A stretch of 64,000 nucleotides of DNA from Microbacterium terregens. GTDB lineage: Bacteria > Pseudomonadota > Alphaproteobacteria > Sphingomonadales > Sphingomonadaceae. The stretch is from NCBI RefSeq assembly GCF_027922045.1, contig NZ_BSEX01000009.1, positions 310,001-374,000 of the forward strand, read 5' to 3'. The position numbers and the translations under genes were made by a program. Below are positions 7,509 through 23,616 of the stretch, in pieces (position 1 is the first letter of the stretch; each line of letters opens with the position of its first letter). The notes beneath the pieces were generated by a model, which did no database searches, had not been told where the DNA came from, and was given only the letters and a program-made list of their open reading frames with translations.

Positions 7509-8894
7509 TCAGTCGCGCCGGCGCAGCAGCTGCCAGTGAAGGCCGGACAGGCCCAGGGCACGGCGTTCCGCCACCACGGCATAGGGGTGGCCGCACGCGC
7601 GCACGTGCGCGGGAAAGGGGTGGTCGCCGTCCCGGTCGACCAGCACGAACGGCGCGGCCGGGCAGGGGGGAACCTGCACCTCCAGCGGATAGCCGCGCGC
7701 GGCCGCTGCCGCATCGAGCACCGCCGTCTCCCGATCGCGGTGCACCACCACCGTCGTCCCTTGAGGCGCGAGCGTGGCCATTGCGGCGATCGCCTGCCCC
7801 GGGTCGCCACGCTGGTCGCGGATCAGCAGCCGGTCGGTCGCGAGCATCGCCACCGCCCCCGCGAGCAGCGCCACGCCGACCGCCACCCTCGCGCGGGCAC
7901 CGCGCCCGGCAAGCTGCGCCAGCCACTCGCCCAGCCACAGCAGCAGCCCGACGCTGCCGACCAGATAATATCGCGGCATCATGCTGTTGGGCAGCGCCAG
8001 CAGCGCCAGCACCAGCGGAAAGGCGATCGCGCTCCACAGCGCCAGGTCGCGCAGCCGGCTCCGAGGTGCCAGCAACAGCATCAGGGGTACGACCGCGCCC
8101 ACCAGCGGCGGCAGGCCCAGCGTATAGTGGAGCAGCTGCGACAGCGCATGCGCCCAGCCGCCCCAGCTGTGCGGCTGCACCCCGCCCACGGCAAAGCCGG
8201 TCGCGCTCGTGTGCGCGGCAAGCCACATCAGCGCGACGATCCCCGCCATCGTCAGCAGGGCAGGGCCGAAGACGCGCAGCATCTCGCGCGCCACGGTGCG
8301 AGGGCCCACGACGCGCCGTCGCTCGATCACCGCCCAGCCGAGCAGCGCCGCCAGCCCGAAAACGATCGTCGCCTGGGCGAGCAGCCCCAATCCCAGCGCG
8401 ATCGCGAGGCTCGCTGCTCCGGGCGCTCGTTCAGGGGCGGCGAGCCAGCGGTCGACCAGCAGCACCGCCGTCGCGAACGCCAGCAGCATCGGCGCATAGC
8501 CGCGCGCCTCCGATCCGTAGCAGACCAGCGCGGGCGACAGCGCGAACAATCCCGCCGTGATCGCCCCGGCCAGGGGGCTGCGTCGCCAGCCGATCGCCGC
8601 CGCCACGCCGATGGTGAGCGTGCCCGACGCGATCGCCAGCCCGCGCTGCAGCAGCGGCGGCGCATCGAACCCCACCCACTGCATCCACAGCGTGTTGAGG
8701 TGATGATTATTGTCGTGGTTGATCAGCCACAGGATGCCGAGCGGCGTCCCCGCATCGCGGGCGAACACCGCCGACCAAGCCTCGTCCAGCCACAGCGCCC
8801 CGGTGCCCGCCGCGATGCGCAGCGCGAGCCCTGCCGCGATCGCCGTCGCGACGGCCGCAAGCGCCCAGCGCTCGTCCCGCTTCCACACCCCCAT
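7509..8894 (-). CDS. GT39/ArnT-like polytopic membrane glycosyltransferase
   Basis: A 461-residue protein with about 10-11 membrane helices. The first periplasmic loop carries the acidic pair of GT-C transferases in GALWLDEAWS (Asp37-Glu38), followed by INHDNNHHLN, the position where the polyprenyl-phosphate sugar donor is handled in PMT/ArnT relatives. After the last helix a soluble periplasmic tail of about 110 residues begins near ATDRLLIRDQ. It probably moves a sugar from a lipid carrier to an envelope glycan, lipid or protein; the acceptor cannot be told. It sits between the CHAP protein and the coiled-coil protein genes, all on the minus strand. Confidence 0.75.
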   Translation of the reverse strand: MGVWKRDERWALAAVATAIAAGLALRIAAGTGALWLDEAWSAVFARDAGTPLGILWLINHDNNHHLNTLWMQWVGFDAPPLLQRGLAIASGTLTIGVAAAIGWRRSPLAGAITAGLFALSPALVCYGSEARGYAPMLLAFATAVLLVDRWLAAPERAPGAASLAIALGLGLLAQATIVFGLAALLGWAVIERRRVVGPRTVAREMLRVFGPALLTMAGIVALMWLAAHTSATGFAVGGVQPHSWGGWAHALSQLLHYTLGLPPLVGAVVPLMLLLAPRSRLRDLALWSAIAFPLVLALLALPNSMMPRYYLVGSVGLLLWLGEWLAQLAGRGARARVAVGVALLAGAVAMLATDRLLIRDQRGDPGQAIAAMATLAPQGTTVVVHRDRETAVLDAAAAARGYPLEVQVPPCPAAPFVLVDRDGDHPFPAHVRACGHPYAVVAERRALGLSGLHWQLLRRRD

Positions 8895-8928
8895 TGGTAC
8901 CCCCCGAGCTCAGGCTAGCGGGCAGGGG

Positions 8929-9471
8929 TCAGCGCGCATAGGCGTCGATCAGCGATCCTACGTAATCGGGGCTCTTCCCGCTCAGCTCCGCCACCGGCTT
9001 GTCCCCATAGATGAAGCCGTGCGCGGGATAGATGCTGCCGCCCAGTCCCTCGCTGTCGCGATACCAGACCTTTACCTGCGTCCAGTCGTTGTCGGGGGAG
9101 ACGTCGAACAGCGTCACGTCCTGCTCCACCTGTCCGCGCGTGCCGCCGATGCGCGACCAGTTGGCATGGGTGACCATCAGCACGCGCTTGTCGACGATGC
9201 GGCTGACCACCGCGACATGGCCGAGCCGCAGCCGCTCAGACTTCGCCATTGCCAGCACCGCGCCGACCTTGGGTACGTGGCCGCGCTCGTACTTGCCCTT
9301 TGCCTGGTCCCACCAGGTCCAGGCATCGCCATAGATCTGCACGCCCGACGCGCTGCGCGCAAAGGGCACGCACTCGCCCGTATAGTCGAGCAGGGTTCGC
9401 GCGCCGGCGGGCAGCGTCGCGGTGACAGCAAGGGAGAGGCAGAGCGCGCCCCTGAGCAACGAAGCGAACAT
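8929..9471 (-). CDS. Secreted CHAP-domain protein
   Basis: A 180-residue protein with a signal peptide (MFASLLRGALCLSLAVTATL, cleaved near AGARTL). The rest is a single CHAP (cysteine/histidine amidohydrolase-peptidase) domain. Cys34 in TGECVPFAR is the nucleophile, His85 in LGHVAVVSRI is the base, and HANW (102-105) completes the usual pattern. CHAP enzymes cut peptidoglycan amide bonds, so a periplasmic cell-wall hydrolase is the likely role; small single-domain CHAP proteins of this size are common in sphingomonads. The gene lies 34 bases upstream of the GT39-like gene on the same strand, so they may share a transcript. Confidence 0.85.
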   Translation of the reverse strand: MFASLLRGALCLSLAVTATLPAGARTLLDYTGECVPFARSASGVQIYGDAWTWWDQAKGKYERGHVPKVGAVLAMAKSERLRLGHVAVVSRIVDKRVLMVTHANWSRIGGTRGQVEQDVTLFDVSPDNDWTQVKVWYRDSEGLGGSIYPAHGFIYGDKPVAELSGKSPDYVGSLIDAYAR

Positions 9472-9543
9472 GAGGCGGTGGTAGCCCGGCTTCCTAACCT
9501 GTCGGTTAACGCCGGCGCAGGGAAGATCGCAAAAGCGTTGTCC

Positions 9544-10200
9544 TCAGCCCGCGCGCGCTTCGGACCGCGCCTCCATCAGGTCCCAAAGGCCACGATGCTG
9601 GGCGAGCAGCTGTTCCACCCCGAACAACATCGCGCGCTCGGTCGCCCGGTTGGTAGCGAGCATCGCCACCAGGTCGGCGGTCGCGGCCGAATCGGGCAGG
9701 GCGACCGGCACCGGGTCCAGACTTTGGCGGACTGCCGCCGCATCCAGCCCGGTCCGGATCGCCGGCCAGTCGAGCACCAGCGCGATCGCCGCACCCAGCG
9801 CACAGCCGCGCCGTTCCGATTGCGAGAGCATGTCGATCGCGTGGCGCTGTGCGGCGATGGCGGCTTCGGTATTGGCCTGGCCCGGCGTGCTCGGCATCGG
9901 CCCCGCCGCGGCGGCCAGCGCCACCAGATAACCGCGCTCCTGGGCAAAGCCTGCCGCCGCCTCGATCAGCCAGTCGCGCGCGAAGTCGAAGTCGCTATGG
10001 GCTGCCGCATATTCGATGACGCCCGGTTGCCGGCCGTGAAGGATGCAGAGGTGATGGGCGGCATCGGCGACGTCGCGCGGGTCGCACGCGTCCTGGGCGA
10101 GCGCCGCAAGCTGCGGCTGCCCGGCACTGCCATCGCGCTTCGCCAGCGACGACACCACGGACCATGCGTCCGGCGCCGTCGTGTTGATCACCCCACCCAC
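9544..10200 (-). CDS. Conserved hypothetical protein, all-helical
   Basis: About 218 residues of mostly helical, Ala-rich sequence with no signal peptide and no membrane helix. I start at the GTG at 10200 because a strong Shine-Dalgarno (GGAGGAGG, 10208-10215) lies seven bases ahead; an earlier in-frame GTG at 10248 lacks one. Notable conserved-looking stretches are HHLCILHGRQPGVIEYA, HSDFDFARDWL and ERAMLFGVEQLLAQHRGLW. I do not recognise a function. The family seems confined to sphingomonads, where it tends to sit behind rpoD. A rpoD terminator separates the two genes here, so it is probably transcribed on its own. Confidence 0.6.
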   Translation of the reverse strand: MGGVINTTAPDAWSVVSSLAKRDGSAGQPQLAALAQDACDPRDVADAAHHLCILHGRQPGVIEYAAAHSDFDFARDWLIEAAAGFAQERGYLVALAAAAGPMPSTPGQANTEAAIAAQRHAIDMLSQSERRGCALGAAIALVLDWPAIRTGLDAAAVRQSLDPVPVALPDSAATADLVAMLATNRATERAMLFGVEQLLAQHRGLWDLMEARSEARAG

Positions 10201-10320
10201 GGGCCGGCCTCCTCCGTCACGTCCACTGCCCCGGGCCCGCCATGGCACCCGCTCATGCGCGAGGGCCTAGCAGAAGGGCGTAAACAGACGGTGCATGTGG
10301 CGTCGGGTCGCCACAAAAGA

Positions 10321-10353
10321 AAGACCCCGGAAAGCGCTGCTCTCCGGGGTCTT
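10321..10353 (-). terminator. Intrinsic terminator of rpoD
   Basis: An 11-bp perfect stem (AAGACCCCGGA at 10321-10331 with TCCGGGGTCTT at 10343-10353) lies 8 bases past the rpoD stop. On the minus strand it runs on into CTTTCTTTTGTGG, a T-rich tract, so it ends minus-strand transcription. Confidence 0.85.
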
Positions 10354-10360
10354 CTGGTGC

Positions 10361-12385
<2,025 letters not shown>

Positions 12386-12426
12386 CAATTGCCCTCGAAA
12401 AACCCGGACTGAAATCCGGCCTGATT

Positions 12427-14322
12427 CTAATCGTCTTCGTCTGCCAGCACCAGATTTGCAAGACGCGCCTTGAGCGCCTGCTGTTCCTGTACCAGCGCCA
12501 CCTGACGCTCGAATGCGGTCTCATCGAGCCCGGCCTGCAACGCAGCCGTCGCCTCTGCCAGTGCCGCATCCACCGCGGGACGCGTCACCAGAACGGCGAT
12601 CGCCTCGTCCAGGTCCGCCATCGCCCGCGCCTCATCGTCCCCATCCTTGCGGGTGAACGAAAAGGGCAGGGTGTCCGCCCTTAGCAGGTCGCTTGCGATG
12701 TCGTTGAAACCAGACTTCGCCAATATGGTACGAATACCGGCGCTATCAAGTTGCCGGTCGGCAAGTGCCACATCGACCACCGCTTCGAACAATCGGCCGA
12801 GCGCACCGTCCGCCAGGCGCAGCGATCCCAGTACCTCCAGGTGCCGCGCGATCTGCGCCGGGTGCCGGATCAGGCCCGCGACCACCGCCTTTGCCAGCAC
12901 GGGATCGATGCCCTGCGCGATCTGGCGCGCGGTGTCGGAGGGCGGGGGCTCGGGCGGGCGCCAGCCGCCACGCTGCCCCGGCCGGTTGCCGCCGCGCGGC
13001 TGGCCGCCGCTGCCGCGCTGCCACGAACCACCGCCGCCGCCCTGCCACTGTCGCGTCCGTTCCGGCGGCGCGAACTCCTGGTCGCAGCGATTGCGGAACT
13101 CCGACAGATACTCGTCGCGCACCATCGGATCGCCGATCGTACGAGCAAGCTCGCTCAGCCGGCGCTTGAGGCCCGCGCGGTTCTCCGGCGTCGTGAGCGG
13201 CTCTGCGGCAAGCTCATGCTTCCACAGCCGCTCGACCAGCGGCTCGGGCTCGCGCAGCAGCGCCTCGAACGCGCCGGGCCCCTTGGCGCGCACCAGGTCG
13301 TCCGGATCCTGCCCCTGCGGCAGCGTCACGAAGGAAAGGCTCCGCCCCGGCCCCAGCAGCGGGAGCGCGCGATGCGCGGCGCGGATCGCCGCCTTCTGCC
13401 CCGCGGAGTCCCCGTCGAAGCACAGGATCGGCACGTCCGACATCCGCCACAGCCGTTCCAGCTGGCTCTCCGTCATCGCGGTGCCGAGCGGCGCCACTGC
13501 CTCCCCGAACCCGGCCTGGGCGAGCGCGATCACGTCCATATAGCCCTCGACCGCGATCACCCGGCCCGCCTTGCGGGCGGCGGCCTGCGCGCGATCGAGG
13601 TTGAAGAGCGTACGTCCCTTGTCGAACAGCGGCGTCTCGGGGGAGTTGAGGTACTTGGGTTCGCCGTCGCCGATCACGCGGCCGCCAAACGCGATCACCC
13701 GCCCGCGCACGTCGCGGATCGGGATCATCAGCCGGCCGCGGAACCGGTCATAGGGCGCCTTGTCCTCGACCTGGATCAGCAGCCCCGCCTCGACCAGCAT
13801 CGGGTCGCCATAGCTGCCCAGCGCTTCCTTGAGCTTGCCCCGCGAGTCGGGGGAGAAGCCCAGTCCGAAGCTGCGTGCCGTGCTCGCAGAGATACCCCGC
13901 CGCTCCAGCGCGGCCCGCGCCTCGGCGCCGGCGAGCCCGTGCAGCTGCTCGGTGAACCAGCGCGCGGCCTCCTCCATCGCATCATGGAGACCCTTGGCCC
14001 GCTCGGCCCGTTCCGCGGAGCGCTTGTCCTGCGCTGGGACTTCCAAACCAACGGCTTGCGCCAGTTCCTTCACCGCATCGATGAAGGGGAGGCCGCGCTG
14101 GTCGGTCATCCAGCGGATGGCATCGCCATGCGCCGAACAGCCGAAGCAGTGATAGAAGCCCTTCTCGTCGTTGACGTAGAAGCTGGGCGTCTTCTCGTCG
14201 TGGAAGGGGCAGCAGGCGCGCCATTCCCGCCCCGCACGCTGGAGCTTCACGGTCTTGCCGATCAGCGCCGACAGCATTGTGCGGGCGCGCAGCTCGTCGA
14301 GGAACTGGGGGGAAAGGCTCAT
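12427..14322 (-). CDS. dnaG: DNA primase DnaG
   Basis: A 631-residue primase that makes RNA primers for DNA replication. The N-terminal CHC2 zinc ribbon is intact (Cys38, His41, Cys59, Cys62 around [12 protein letters not shown] and [11 protein letters not shown]). The TOPRIM catalytic core shows [16 protein letters not shown] and [13 protein letters not shown], supplying the metal-binding acidic residues. A Gly/Arg/Trp-rich linker near 430-465 ([17 protein letters not shown]) separates it from the C-terminal helicase-interaction domain. It stands between a YqeY-domain gene and rpoD on the same strand, with 38-50 base gaps. Confidence 0.97.
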   Translation of the reverse strand: MSLSPQFLDELRARTMLSALIGKTVKLQRAGREWRACCPFHDEKTPSFYVNDEKGFYHCFGCSAHGDAIRWMTDQRGLPFIDAVKELAQAVGLEVPAQDKRSAERAERAKGLHDAMEEAARWFTEQLHGLAGAEARAALERRGISASTARSFGLGFSPDSRGKLKEALGSYGDPMLVEAGLLIQVEDKAPYDRFRGRLMIPIRDVRGRVIAFGGRVIGDGEPKYLNSPETPLFDKGRTLFNLDRAQAAARKAGRVIAVEGYMDVIALAQAGFGEAVAPLGTAMTESQLERLWRMSDVPILCFDGDSAGQKAAIRAAHRALPLLGPGRSLSFVTLPQGQDPDDLVRAKGPGAFEALLREPEPLVERLWKHELAAEPLTTPENRAGLKRRLSELARTIGDPMVRDEYLSEFRNRCDQEFAPPERTRQWQGGGGGSWQRGSGGQPRGGNRPGQRGGWRPPEPPPSDTARQIAQGIDPVLAKAVVAGLIRHPAQIARHLEVLGSLRLADGALGRLFEAVVDVALADRQLDSAGIRTILAKSGFNDIASDLLRADTLPFSFTRKDGDDEARAMADLDEAIAVLVTRPAVDAALAEATAALQAGLDETAFERQVALVQEQQALKARLANLVLADEDD

Positions 14323-14372
14323 GGGTTACGCGCCGCCGGCGCCCCCGCCGCCAGGCAGGGGCGCGCTCGGGC

Positions 14373-14828
14373 TCAGCCCGCCAGCGCCGCCTTCACCGCG
14401 CCCGACGCCTTGCTCATGTCGAGGTTGGCGGCGTGGCGCGCCTTCAGCTCGGCCATGACGCGGCCCATGTCCTTCATGGACGTTGCGCCCAGCTCGACCT
14501 TGATCGCCTCGATCGCGGCGGCGGTTTCGGCCTCGTCCATCTGCGTGGGCAGGAAGCGTTCGATCACGTCGACCTCGGCCGCCTCGTTCGCGGCGAGCTC
14601 CGGGCGGTTGCCCTGCTCGTACATGGCGATCGATTCGCGGCGCTGCTTCACCATCTTCTGCAGCACTTCAACGACAAGCGCGTCGTCGTCGGCGGGGGCG
14701 CCGCCGGTGCGCACCTCGATGTCGCGGTTCTTGATCGCGGACTGGATCAGGCGGATCGTGGCCGTGGTCTGCTTGTCGCCGCCCTTCATGGCGGAAACCA
14801 GCGCAGCCTTGATGGTGTCGCGAATCAT
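14373..14828 (-). CDS. GatB/YqeY domain-containing protein
   Basis: A 151-residue stand-alone YqeY protein, beginning MIRDTIKAALVSAMKGGDK at the ATG at 14828. The domain is the helical tRNA-binding module also found at the end of GatB and of some glutaminyl-tRNA synthetases; stand-alone copies are thought to act in aminoacyl-tRNA metabolism, with no firm role. Conserved marks are LQKMVKQRRESIAMYEQGNR and FLPTQMDEAE. It is the first gene of the minus-strand yqeY-dnaG-rpoD run and is divergent from carA across 141 bases that should hold both promoters. The much longer open frame running upstream of the ATG is a shadow of carA. Confidence 0.92.
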   Translation of the reverse strand: MIRDTIKAALVSAMKGGDKQTTATIRLIQSAIKNRDIEVRTGGAPADDDALVVEVLQKMVKQRRESIAMYEQGNRPELAANEAAEVDVIERFLPTQMDEAETAAAIEAIKVELGATSMKDMGRVMAELKARHAANLDMSKASGAVKAALAG

Positions 14829-14969
14829 CGGTTCTCTCGGTTCGTCGGAAAGCCGGGGAGGGTAGCCGGAACTCGCCTTCTTTAACAGATTGACGCGAGC
14901 GCCAGTGGGCCTTAGCCGGCAGCGCTTAGCGACATCGCCAGCACAACCTTTTTCAGGAGGATCGCCCGA

Positions 14970-16162
<1,193 letters not shown>

Positions 16163-16166
<4 letters not shown>

Positions 16167-16749
16167 GCAATTACACCGATTTCGAGAACGCGTTTTTAGT
16201 CGCGGCGTATCAATTCACCGAAGAGGCTGGTGAAGAGTACATCGTCTCGAGCGATATTGTTCTCCGTGGAGCGCTGTCTCCTAAAGCCAACTGGATCGGC
16301 AGGGCGATATCTGGCTTTTCGGACTCTGGCTACGCGCGTAACGTACACTTCAACGGCAACGACGACGATGTTTCGTTCGAACTTACGGCTTCCGGAGTAA
16401 GGCAAGCTGAGAAACTCTTGAACGGTCTAGCGGCTTCTGAAGTGCAGAGCGATGATGTTGCTGTTAAAAGTGCGAGCTGGACCGGGGTGCCTTCGACCTT
16501 AAGTTGGAAGCAGCGCGAGCAACTGTTGACGTTGCTTAAAGAGGTTGAGGAAGAAATCGACGGACTCCCCCTTAGCAACAGTGCCAGAACACAGATCAGA
16601 AGCTACGTTTCTGCTGCACGTGAGCTTGCGGAGGCTCCGGAGCCGCAGGTCGACTTGATTTGGGAAATCCTCAATCGTGCTAATGCGATGGCTGGAATCG
16701 CCTCCCTCTTTGTTTCTGTGATCTCTCTTTTTACGGCGGCTGCTCAGTA

Positions 16750-16750
<1 letters not shown>
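16163..16750 (+). CDS. Unknown protein wedged between carA and carB
   Basis: A 195-residue protein I do not recognise. Residues 1-90 look like a winged helix ([12 protein letters not shown], then [14 protein letters not shown], the usual closing helix of such folds). Residues 113-170 form a charged helical region ([19 protein letters not shown]), and 176-193 is a C-terminal hydrophobic helix ([15 protein letters not shown]) that could anchor it in the membrane. The GTG start overlaps the carA stop (GTGA), and its TAA overlaps the carB ATG (TAATG), so all three are translationally coupled. Two 60-base lines I counted were 52-55% GC, clearly lower than the surrounding genes, suggesting transfer. 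Toxin, sensor or defence roles are possible; none is shown. Confidence 0.75.
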
Positions 16751-20082
<3,332 letters not shown>

Positions 20083-20161
20083 TCCCCAGAACAAGACGAT
20101 AGGTGCGGGCGGGCCATCCGGGTCCGCTCGCGCCAGGGGACGTGAACGAAGGACCGCAACG

Positions 20162-20638
20162 ATGGCGACCGTCGAAAAGATGCCGATGCTCCAGGAGGGC
20201 TATGAAAAGCTCATCCAGGACCTGAAGCGTCTCAAAGAAGAACGGCCGCAGATCGTGGACGCGATCGAGGAAGCGCGCGCGCACGGCGATCTTTCGGAAA
20301 ACGCCGAATACCACGCTGCCAAGGAGCGCCAGGGCCAGGTCGAGGCATCGATCTCCGACATTGAGGACAAGCTCAGCCGCGCGCAGGTGATCGACCCGCG
20401 CGACCTGTCGGGCGACAAGATCGTGTTCGGCGCCACCGTCACGCTGCTCGATGATGACGACAAGCCGGTGAAGTACCAGATCGTCGGCCAGACGGAGGCG
20501 GACGCGAAGACCGGGCGCATCTCGTACAACTCGCCGCTCGGCCGCGCGCTGATCGGCCGCAAGGTCGACGACGAGGTCGAGGTGTCGGTGCCCGCCGGCG
20601 ACCGCTATTATGTGGTGTCCAAGATCGAGTTCATCTGA
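20162..20638 (+). CDS. greA: Transcription elongation factor GreA
   Basis: A 158-residue GreA starting at the ATG at 20162 ([17 protein letters not shown]). The N-terminal coiled coil ends in the acidic tip [15 protein letters not shown], which enters the polymerase secondary channel and stimulates transcript cleavage. The C-terminal FKBP-like domain includes [15 protein letters not shown] and the closing [18 protein letters not shown]. It rescues backtracked RNA polymerase. It lies 79 bases behind carB, and carAB-greA is a common alphaproteobacterial order. An 8-bp GC stem at 20646-20673 follows, without a T tract. Confidence 0.97.
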   Translation: MATVEKMPMLQEGYEKLIQDLKRLKEERPQIVDAIEEARAHGDLSENAEYHAAKERQGQVEASISDIEDKLSRAQVIDPRDLSGDKIVFGATVTLLDDDDKPVKYQIVGQTEADAKTGRISYNSPLGRALIGRKVDDEVEVSVPAGDRYYVVSKIEFI

Positions 20639-20709
20639 TCGACCGGCCCGGCGCGCGGGGACGTTCGCCGGGCTCGTGCGTTCCGCCCGGGCAACCAGGA
20701 AGGAAACGC

Positions 20710-21672
20710 ATGGGACTGCTCGTCGACGGAGTTTGGCAGGATCGCTGGTACGACACCAGCACGACGGGCGGGCGGTTCGAACGCTCCAAGAGCCAGTTCC
20801 GCAACTGGGTGACGCCCGACGGCGCCGCCGGCCCGACCGGCGAGGGCGGTTTCGCCGCGGAGCCCGGCCGCTATCACCTCTATGTGAGCCTCGCCTGTCC
20901 CTGGGCGCATCGCACGCTGATCGCGCGCCGGCTGAAGGGGCTGGAGGAGACGGTTCCGATCTCGGTCGTGCACTGGCTGATGCAGGAGAACGGCTGGACG
21001 TTCGCCGCCGGCCCCTGCGTCACCGGCGATCCGGTCCACGGCGCCGACTATCTCCACCAGGTCTACACCGCCGCCGACCCGCACTACAGCGGTCGCGTCA
21101 CCGTGCCGATCCTGTGGGACAAGCAGCGCGCCACCATCGTCAGCAACGAATCCGCCGACATCCTGCGCATGTTCGGCAGCGCCTTCGATAACGTCGGCGC
21201 GCGCGAGGGGGACTTCTACCCCGAACCGCTACGGGCGGAGATCGACGCGCTCAACGAGCGCATCTACCACGACGTGAACAACGGCGTGTACCGCGCCGGC
21301 TTCGCCACCACGCAAGCGGCCTATGAGGAAGCCGTCGTCCCGCTGTTCGCAGCCCTCGACGCACTGGAGGCGCGGCTGGGGCAGGGGCGCTACCTGTTCG
21401 GCGACACGCTGACGGAGGCCGACATCCGCCTCTTCACCACCCTCATTCGTTTCGATCCGGTTTACCACGGCCACTTCAAGTGCAACCTGCGGCGGATCGC
21501 CGACTATCCCGCGCTCTCCCGCTTCGTGCGCGACCTCTACCACCTGCCGGGCGTCGCGGAGACGACCAACTTCGATCACATCAAGCGTCACTATTACCAG
21601 AGCCACACCACCATCAACCCGACCGGCATCGTGCCCCTCGGACCGGACATGGCGCTGGAGCTCGGCGCATGA
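20710..21672 (+). CDS. yqjG: Glutathionyl-hydroquinone reductase (Xi-class GST)
   Basis: A 320-residue protein of the YqjG/PcpF/Xi-class glutathione transferase family. The catalytic Cys63 sits in YVSLACPWAHRTL, the signature of the family, in place of the Tyr or Ser of ordinary GSTs. The N-terminal thioredoxin-like domain is followed by an all-helical GST C-terminal domain (LGQGRYLFGDTLTEADIRLF). These cytoplasmic enzymes remove glutathione from glutathionyl-hydroquinones, resetting quinones trapped by GSH. The start has a good Shine-Dalgarno (AGGAAGGAAAC). The stop overlaps the ATG of the pirin gene (ATGA), indicating an operon that couples two proteins of quinone metabolism. Confidence 0.93.
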   Translation: MGLLVDGVWQDRWYDTSTTGGRFERSKSQFRNWVTPDGAAGPTGEGGFAAEPGRYHLYVSLACPWAHRTLIARRLKGLEETVPISVVHWLMQENGWTFAAGPCVTGDPVHGADYLHQVYTAADPHYSGRVTVPILWDKQRATIVSNESADILRMFGSAFDNVGAREGDFYPEPLRAEIDALNERIYHDVNNGVYRAGFATTQAAYEEAVVPLFAALDALEARLGQGRYLFGDTLTEADIRLFTTLIRFDPVYHGHFKCNLRRIADYPALSRFVRDLYHLPGVAETTNFDHIKRHYYQSHTTINPTGIVPLGPDMALELGA

Positions 21673-22535
21673 GCGACCGCAGCCTGGTTGCCGCGCACCC
21701 CGCCCAGCGTGATGACATTGCGGACCTCGTCACCCGCCGTCCGCTGCCCGGACCCGGCCTGCCGCAGGTCGATCCGTTCCTGTTCCTCAACCACCACGGC
21801 CCGCAGACCTACGCGCCGGGCAACCACGGCCTGCCGTTCGGCCCGCACCCGCATCGCGGGTTCGAGACGGTGACCTTCATCCTGGAGGGAAGCCTCGCCC
21901 ATCACGACACCGGCGGCCACGCCTATGTGGTCGATGCGGGCGGCGTGCAGTGGATGACGGCCGGCTCGGGCCTAATCCACGCCGAACTCTCCCCGCCGGC
22001 ATTCAAGCGCACCGGCGGCCCGATGGAGATCCTGCAGCTCTGGGTGAACCTGCCCGGCCGCCTCAAGATGACCGAGCCGCGCTACACCGGCGTGCAGGCG
22101 GATGCGATCCCGGTGCTGCCGCTCGGGTCCGGCTGCGAGCTGCGGCTCATCTCCGGCAGCTTCGCCGATACGCAGGGTCCGGTGGACTCGCTCACCGGCG
22201 TCTTCATGTCGGTCGTATCGCTCGCACCCGGAGCCGACGTCCGCCTGCCGGCACCCGCCGACCGCAGCGTCTTTCTCTACGCCATGCGCGGCGACGTTGC
22301 CGTCGCGGGCAAGCCGCTCCCACAATGGCACCTCGCAGAACTCGCCTACGACGGGGACACGCTCGCGCTCGCAAACGAAGCCGGGGCGCTGCTTCTCTTC
22401 GGCCACGCCGCCCCGATCGGCGAGCCCGTCGTCGCCCACGGACCCTTCGTGATGAACACGCGCGAGGAGATCGTGCAGGCGATCCAGGACTACCAGGCCG
22501 GTCGCTTCGGCGATCCCGCCGGCCTTCGCATCTGA
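21669..22535 (+). CDS. Pirin family protein
   Basis: A 288-residue double cupin. The N-terminal pirin domain carries the metal ligands in PHPHRGFETVTFILEG (two His), HHDTGGHAYVVDAGGVQW and a further His in SGLIHAELSP. The C-terminal cupin is less conserved. Several bacterial pirins are Fe/Ni-dependent quercetin dioxygenases and others bind partner proteins, so an oxidative-stress or aromatic-ring role is the safest reading. The start overlaps the reductase stop (ATGA, 21669-21672) and a lactate dehydrogenase gene follows after 14 bases. Confidence 0.9.
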   Translation: MSDRSLVAAHPAQRDDIADLVTRRPLPGPGLPQVDPFLFLNHHGPQTYAPGNHGLPFGPHPHRGFETVTFILEGSLAHHDTGGHAYVVDAGGVQWMTAGSGLIHAELSPPAFKRTGGPMEILQLWVNLPGRLKMTEPRYTGVQADAIPVLPLGSGCELRLISGSFADTQGPVDSLTGVFMSVVSLAPGADVRLPAPADRSVFLYAMRGDVAVAGKPLPQWHLAELAYDGDTLALANEAGALLLFGHAAPIGEPVVAHGPFVMNTREEIVQAIQDYQAGRFGDPAGLRI

Positions 22536-22549
22536 CAGGGGAGACAAGC

Positions 22550-23560
22550 ATGCGCGTCGCGGTGTTCAGCACCAAGGGTTACGACCGCCGGTTCCTGGAG
22601 GCCGCCAATGCGCGCTTCGACCACGCACTGAGCTTCTTCGAGGCGCGGCTGGACGAGCAGACGGCGGTGCTTGCAGAGGGCCACGACGCGGTCTGCGTCT
22701 TCGTCAACGATCGGGTCGACCGGCCCGTGCTGGAGGCGCTGGCGAACACCGGCATCCGCACCATTGCGCTGCGGTGCGCCGGCTTCAACAACGTCGATCT
22801 GCGTGCCGCCGACACGCTGGACATCACGGTCGTGCGCGTGCCCGCCTATTCGCCGCATGCGGTGTCGGAGTTCACCGTCGCGCTGCTGATGGCGCTCGAT
22901 CGCAAGATCCACCGCGCCTGGGCCCGCGTGCGGGAGAACAACTTCGCGCTCGACGGGCTGATCGGCCGCAACGTCCACGGCCGCACGGTGGGTGTCATCG
23001 GCACCGGCCGCATCGGCGGGTATGTCGCGCGCGCCTTTCGCCTCGGCTTCGGTTGCGAGGTGCTGGCAAGCGACGTCACGCCCGATCCCGAACTGGAGGC
23101 GATCGGCGTGCGCTATGTCGAGCCGGCCGACTTGCTGCGGCAGGTCGACATCGTCAGCCTCCACTGTCCGCTGACGCCCGAGACGCGCCACATCGTCGAC
23201 GCCGCTGCCATCGCAGCCGCACGCCCCGGCCTGATCGTGGTGAACACCAGCCGCGGCGGCCTGATCGACACCTCTGCGCTGATCGAGGGCCTTAAATCCC
23301 GCAAGATCGGCGGCGTCGCGCTGGACGTTTATGAGCAGGAGGCGGACCTGTTCTTCGAGGATCTGTCCGACGAGATCATCCAGGACGATGTCTTCCAGCG
23401 CCTGCTGACCTTTCCGAACGTCCTCGTCACCGGCCACCAGGCGTTCCTGACCGACGAGGCGCTCGAAGCCATCGCCGCCACCACCCTCGACAGTCTCGCC
23501 CGCGCCGAAGCCGGTGAACCGCTCCCGCTACGCCTCAGCGCAGAGATGGTGCACGCTTAG
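22550..23560 (+). CDS. ldhA: D-lactate dehydrogenase (NAD-dependent 2-hydroxyacid dehydrogenase)
   Basis: A 336-residue enzyme of the D-2-hydroxyacid dehydrogenase family. The Rossmann motif is VGVIGTGRIGGYVARAF (Gly residues near 151-156). The catalytic Arg lies in NTSRGGLID, the Glu in DVYEQEADLFF and the His in GHQAFLTDEAL, which is the D-lactate dehydrogenase version of the active site. It should interconvert pyruvate and D-lactate with NADH. The ATG at 22550 follows a GGGGAG Shine-Dalgarno. It closes the three-gene reductase-pirin-dehydrogenase run. A different 2-hydroxyacid substrate cannot be excluded. Confidence 0.9.
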   Translation: MRVAVFSTKGYDRRFLEAANARFDHALSFFEARLDEQTAVLAEGHDAVCVFVNDRVDRPVLEALANTGIRTIALRCAGFNNVDLRAADTLDITVVRVPAYSPHAVSEFTVALLMALDRKIHRAWARVRENNFALDGLIGRNVHGRTVGVIGTGRIGGYVARAFRLGFGCEVLASDVTPDPELEAIGVRYVEPADLLRQVDIVSLHCPLTPETRHIVDAAAIAAARPGLIVVNTSRGGLIDTSALIEGLKSRKIGGVALDVYEQEADLFFEDLSDEIIQDDVFQRLLTFPNVLVTGHQAFLTDEALEAIAATTLDSLARAEAGEPLPLRLSAEMVHA

Positions 23561-23616
23561 CCACGCCGCACCACCGGCGGCTGCGGTGGCACCGCCGACT
23601 ACGCTCGCCCAGGCCC

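Noticed and set aside
5381..8560. A 1059-codon plus-strand open frame across the coiled-coil and GT39 genes
   Set aside because: It is Ser/Arg/Ala-rich with no domain, and antisense to two genes with clear membrane or coiled-coil features; high GC gives long spurious frames.
12751..14865. A 704-codon plus-strand open frame opposite dnaG
   Set aside because: Antisense to dnaG and yqeY, both with intact motifs; no family sequence in the plus-strand translation.
20646..20673. 8-bp GC stem after greA as terminator
   Set aside because: It lies in the right place but no T tract follows, so only a weak structure can be claimed.
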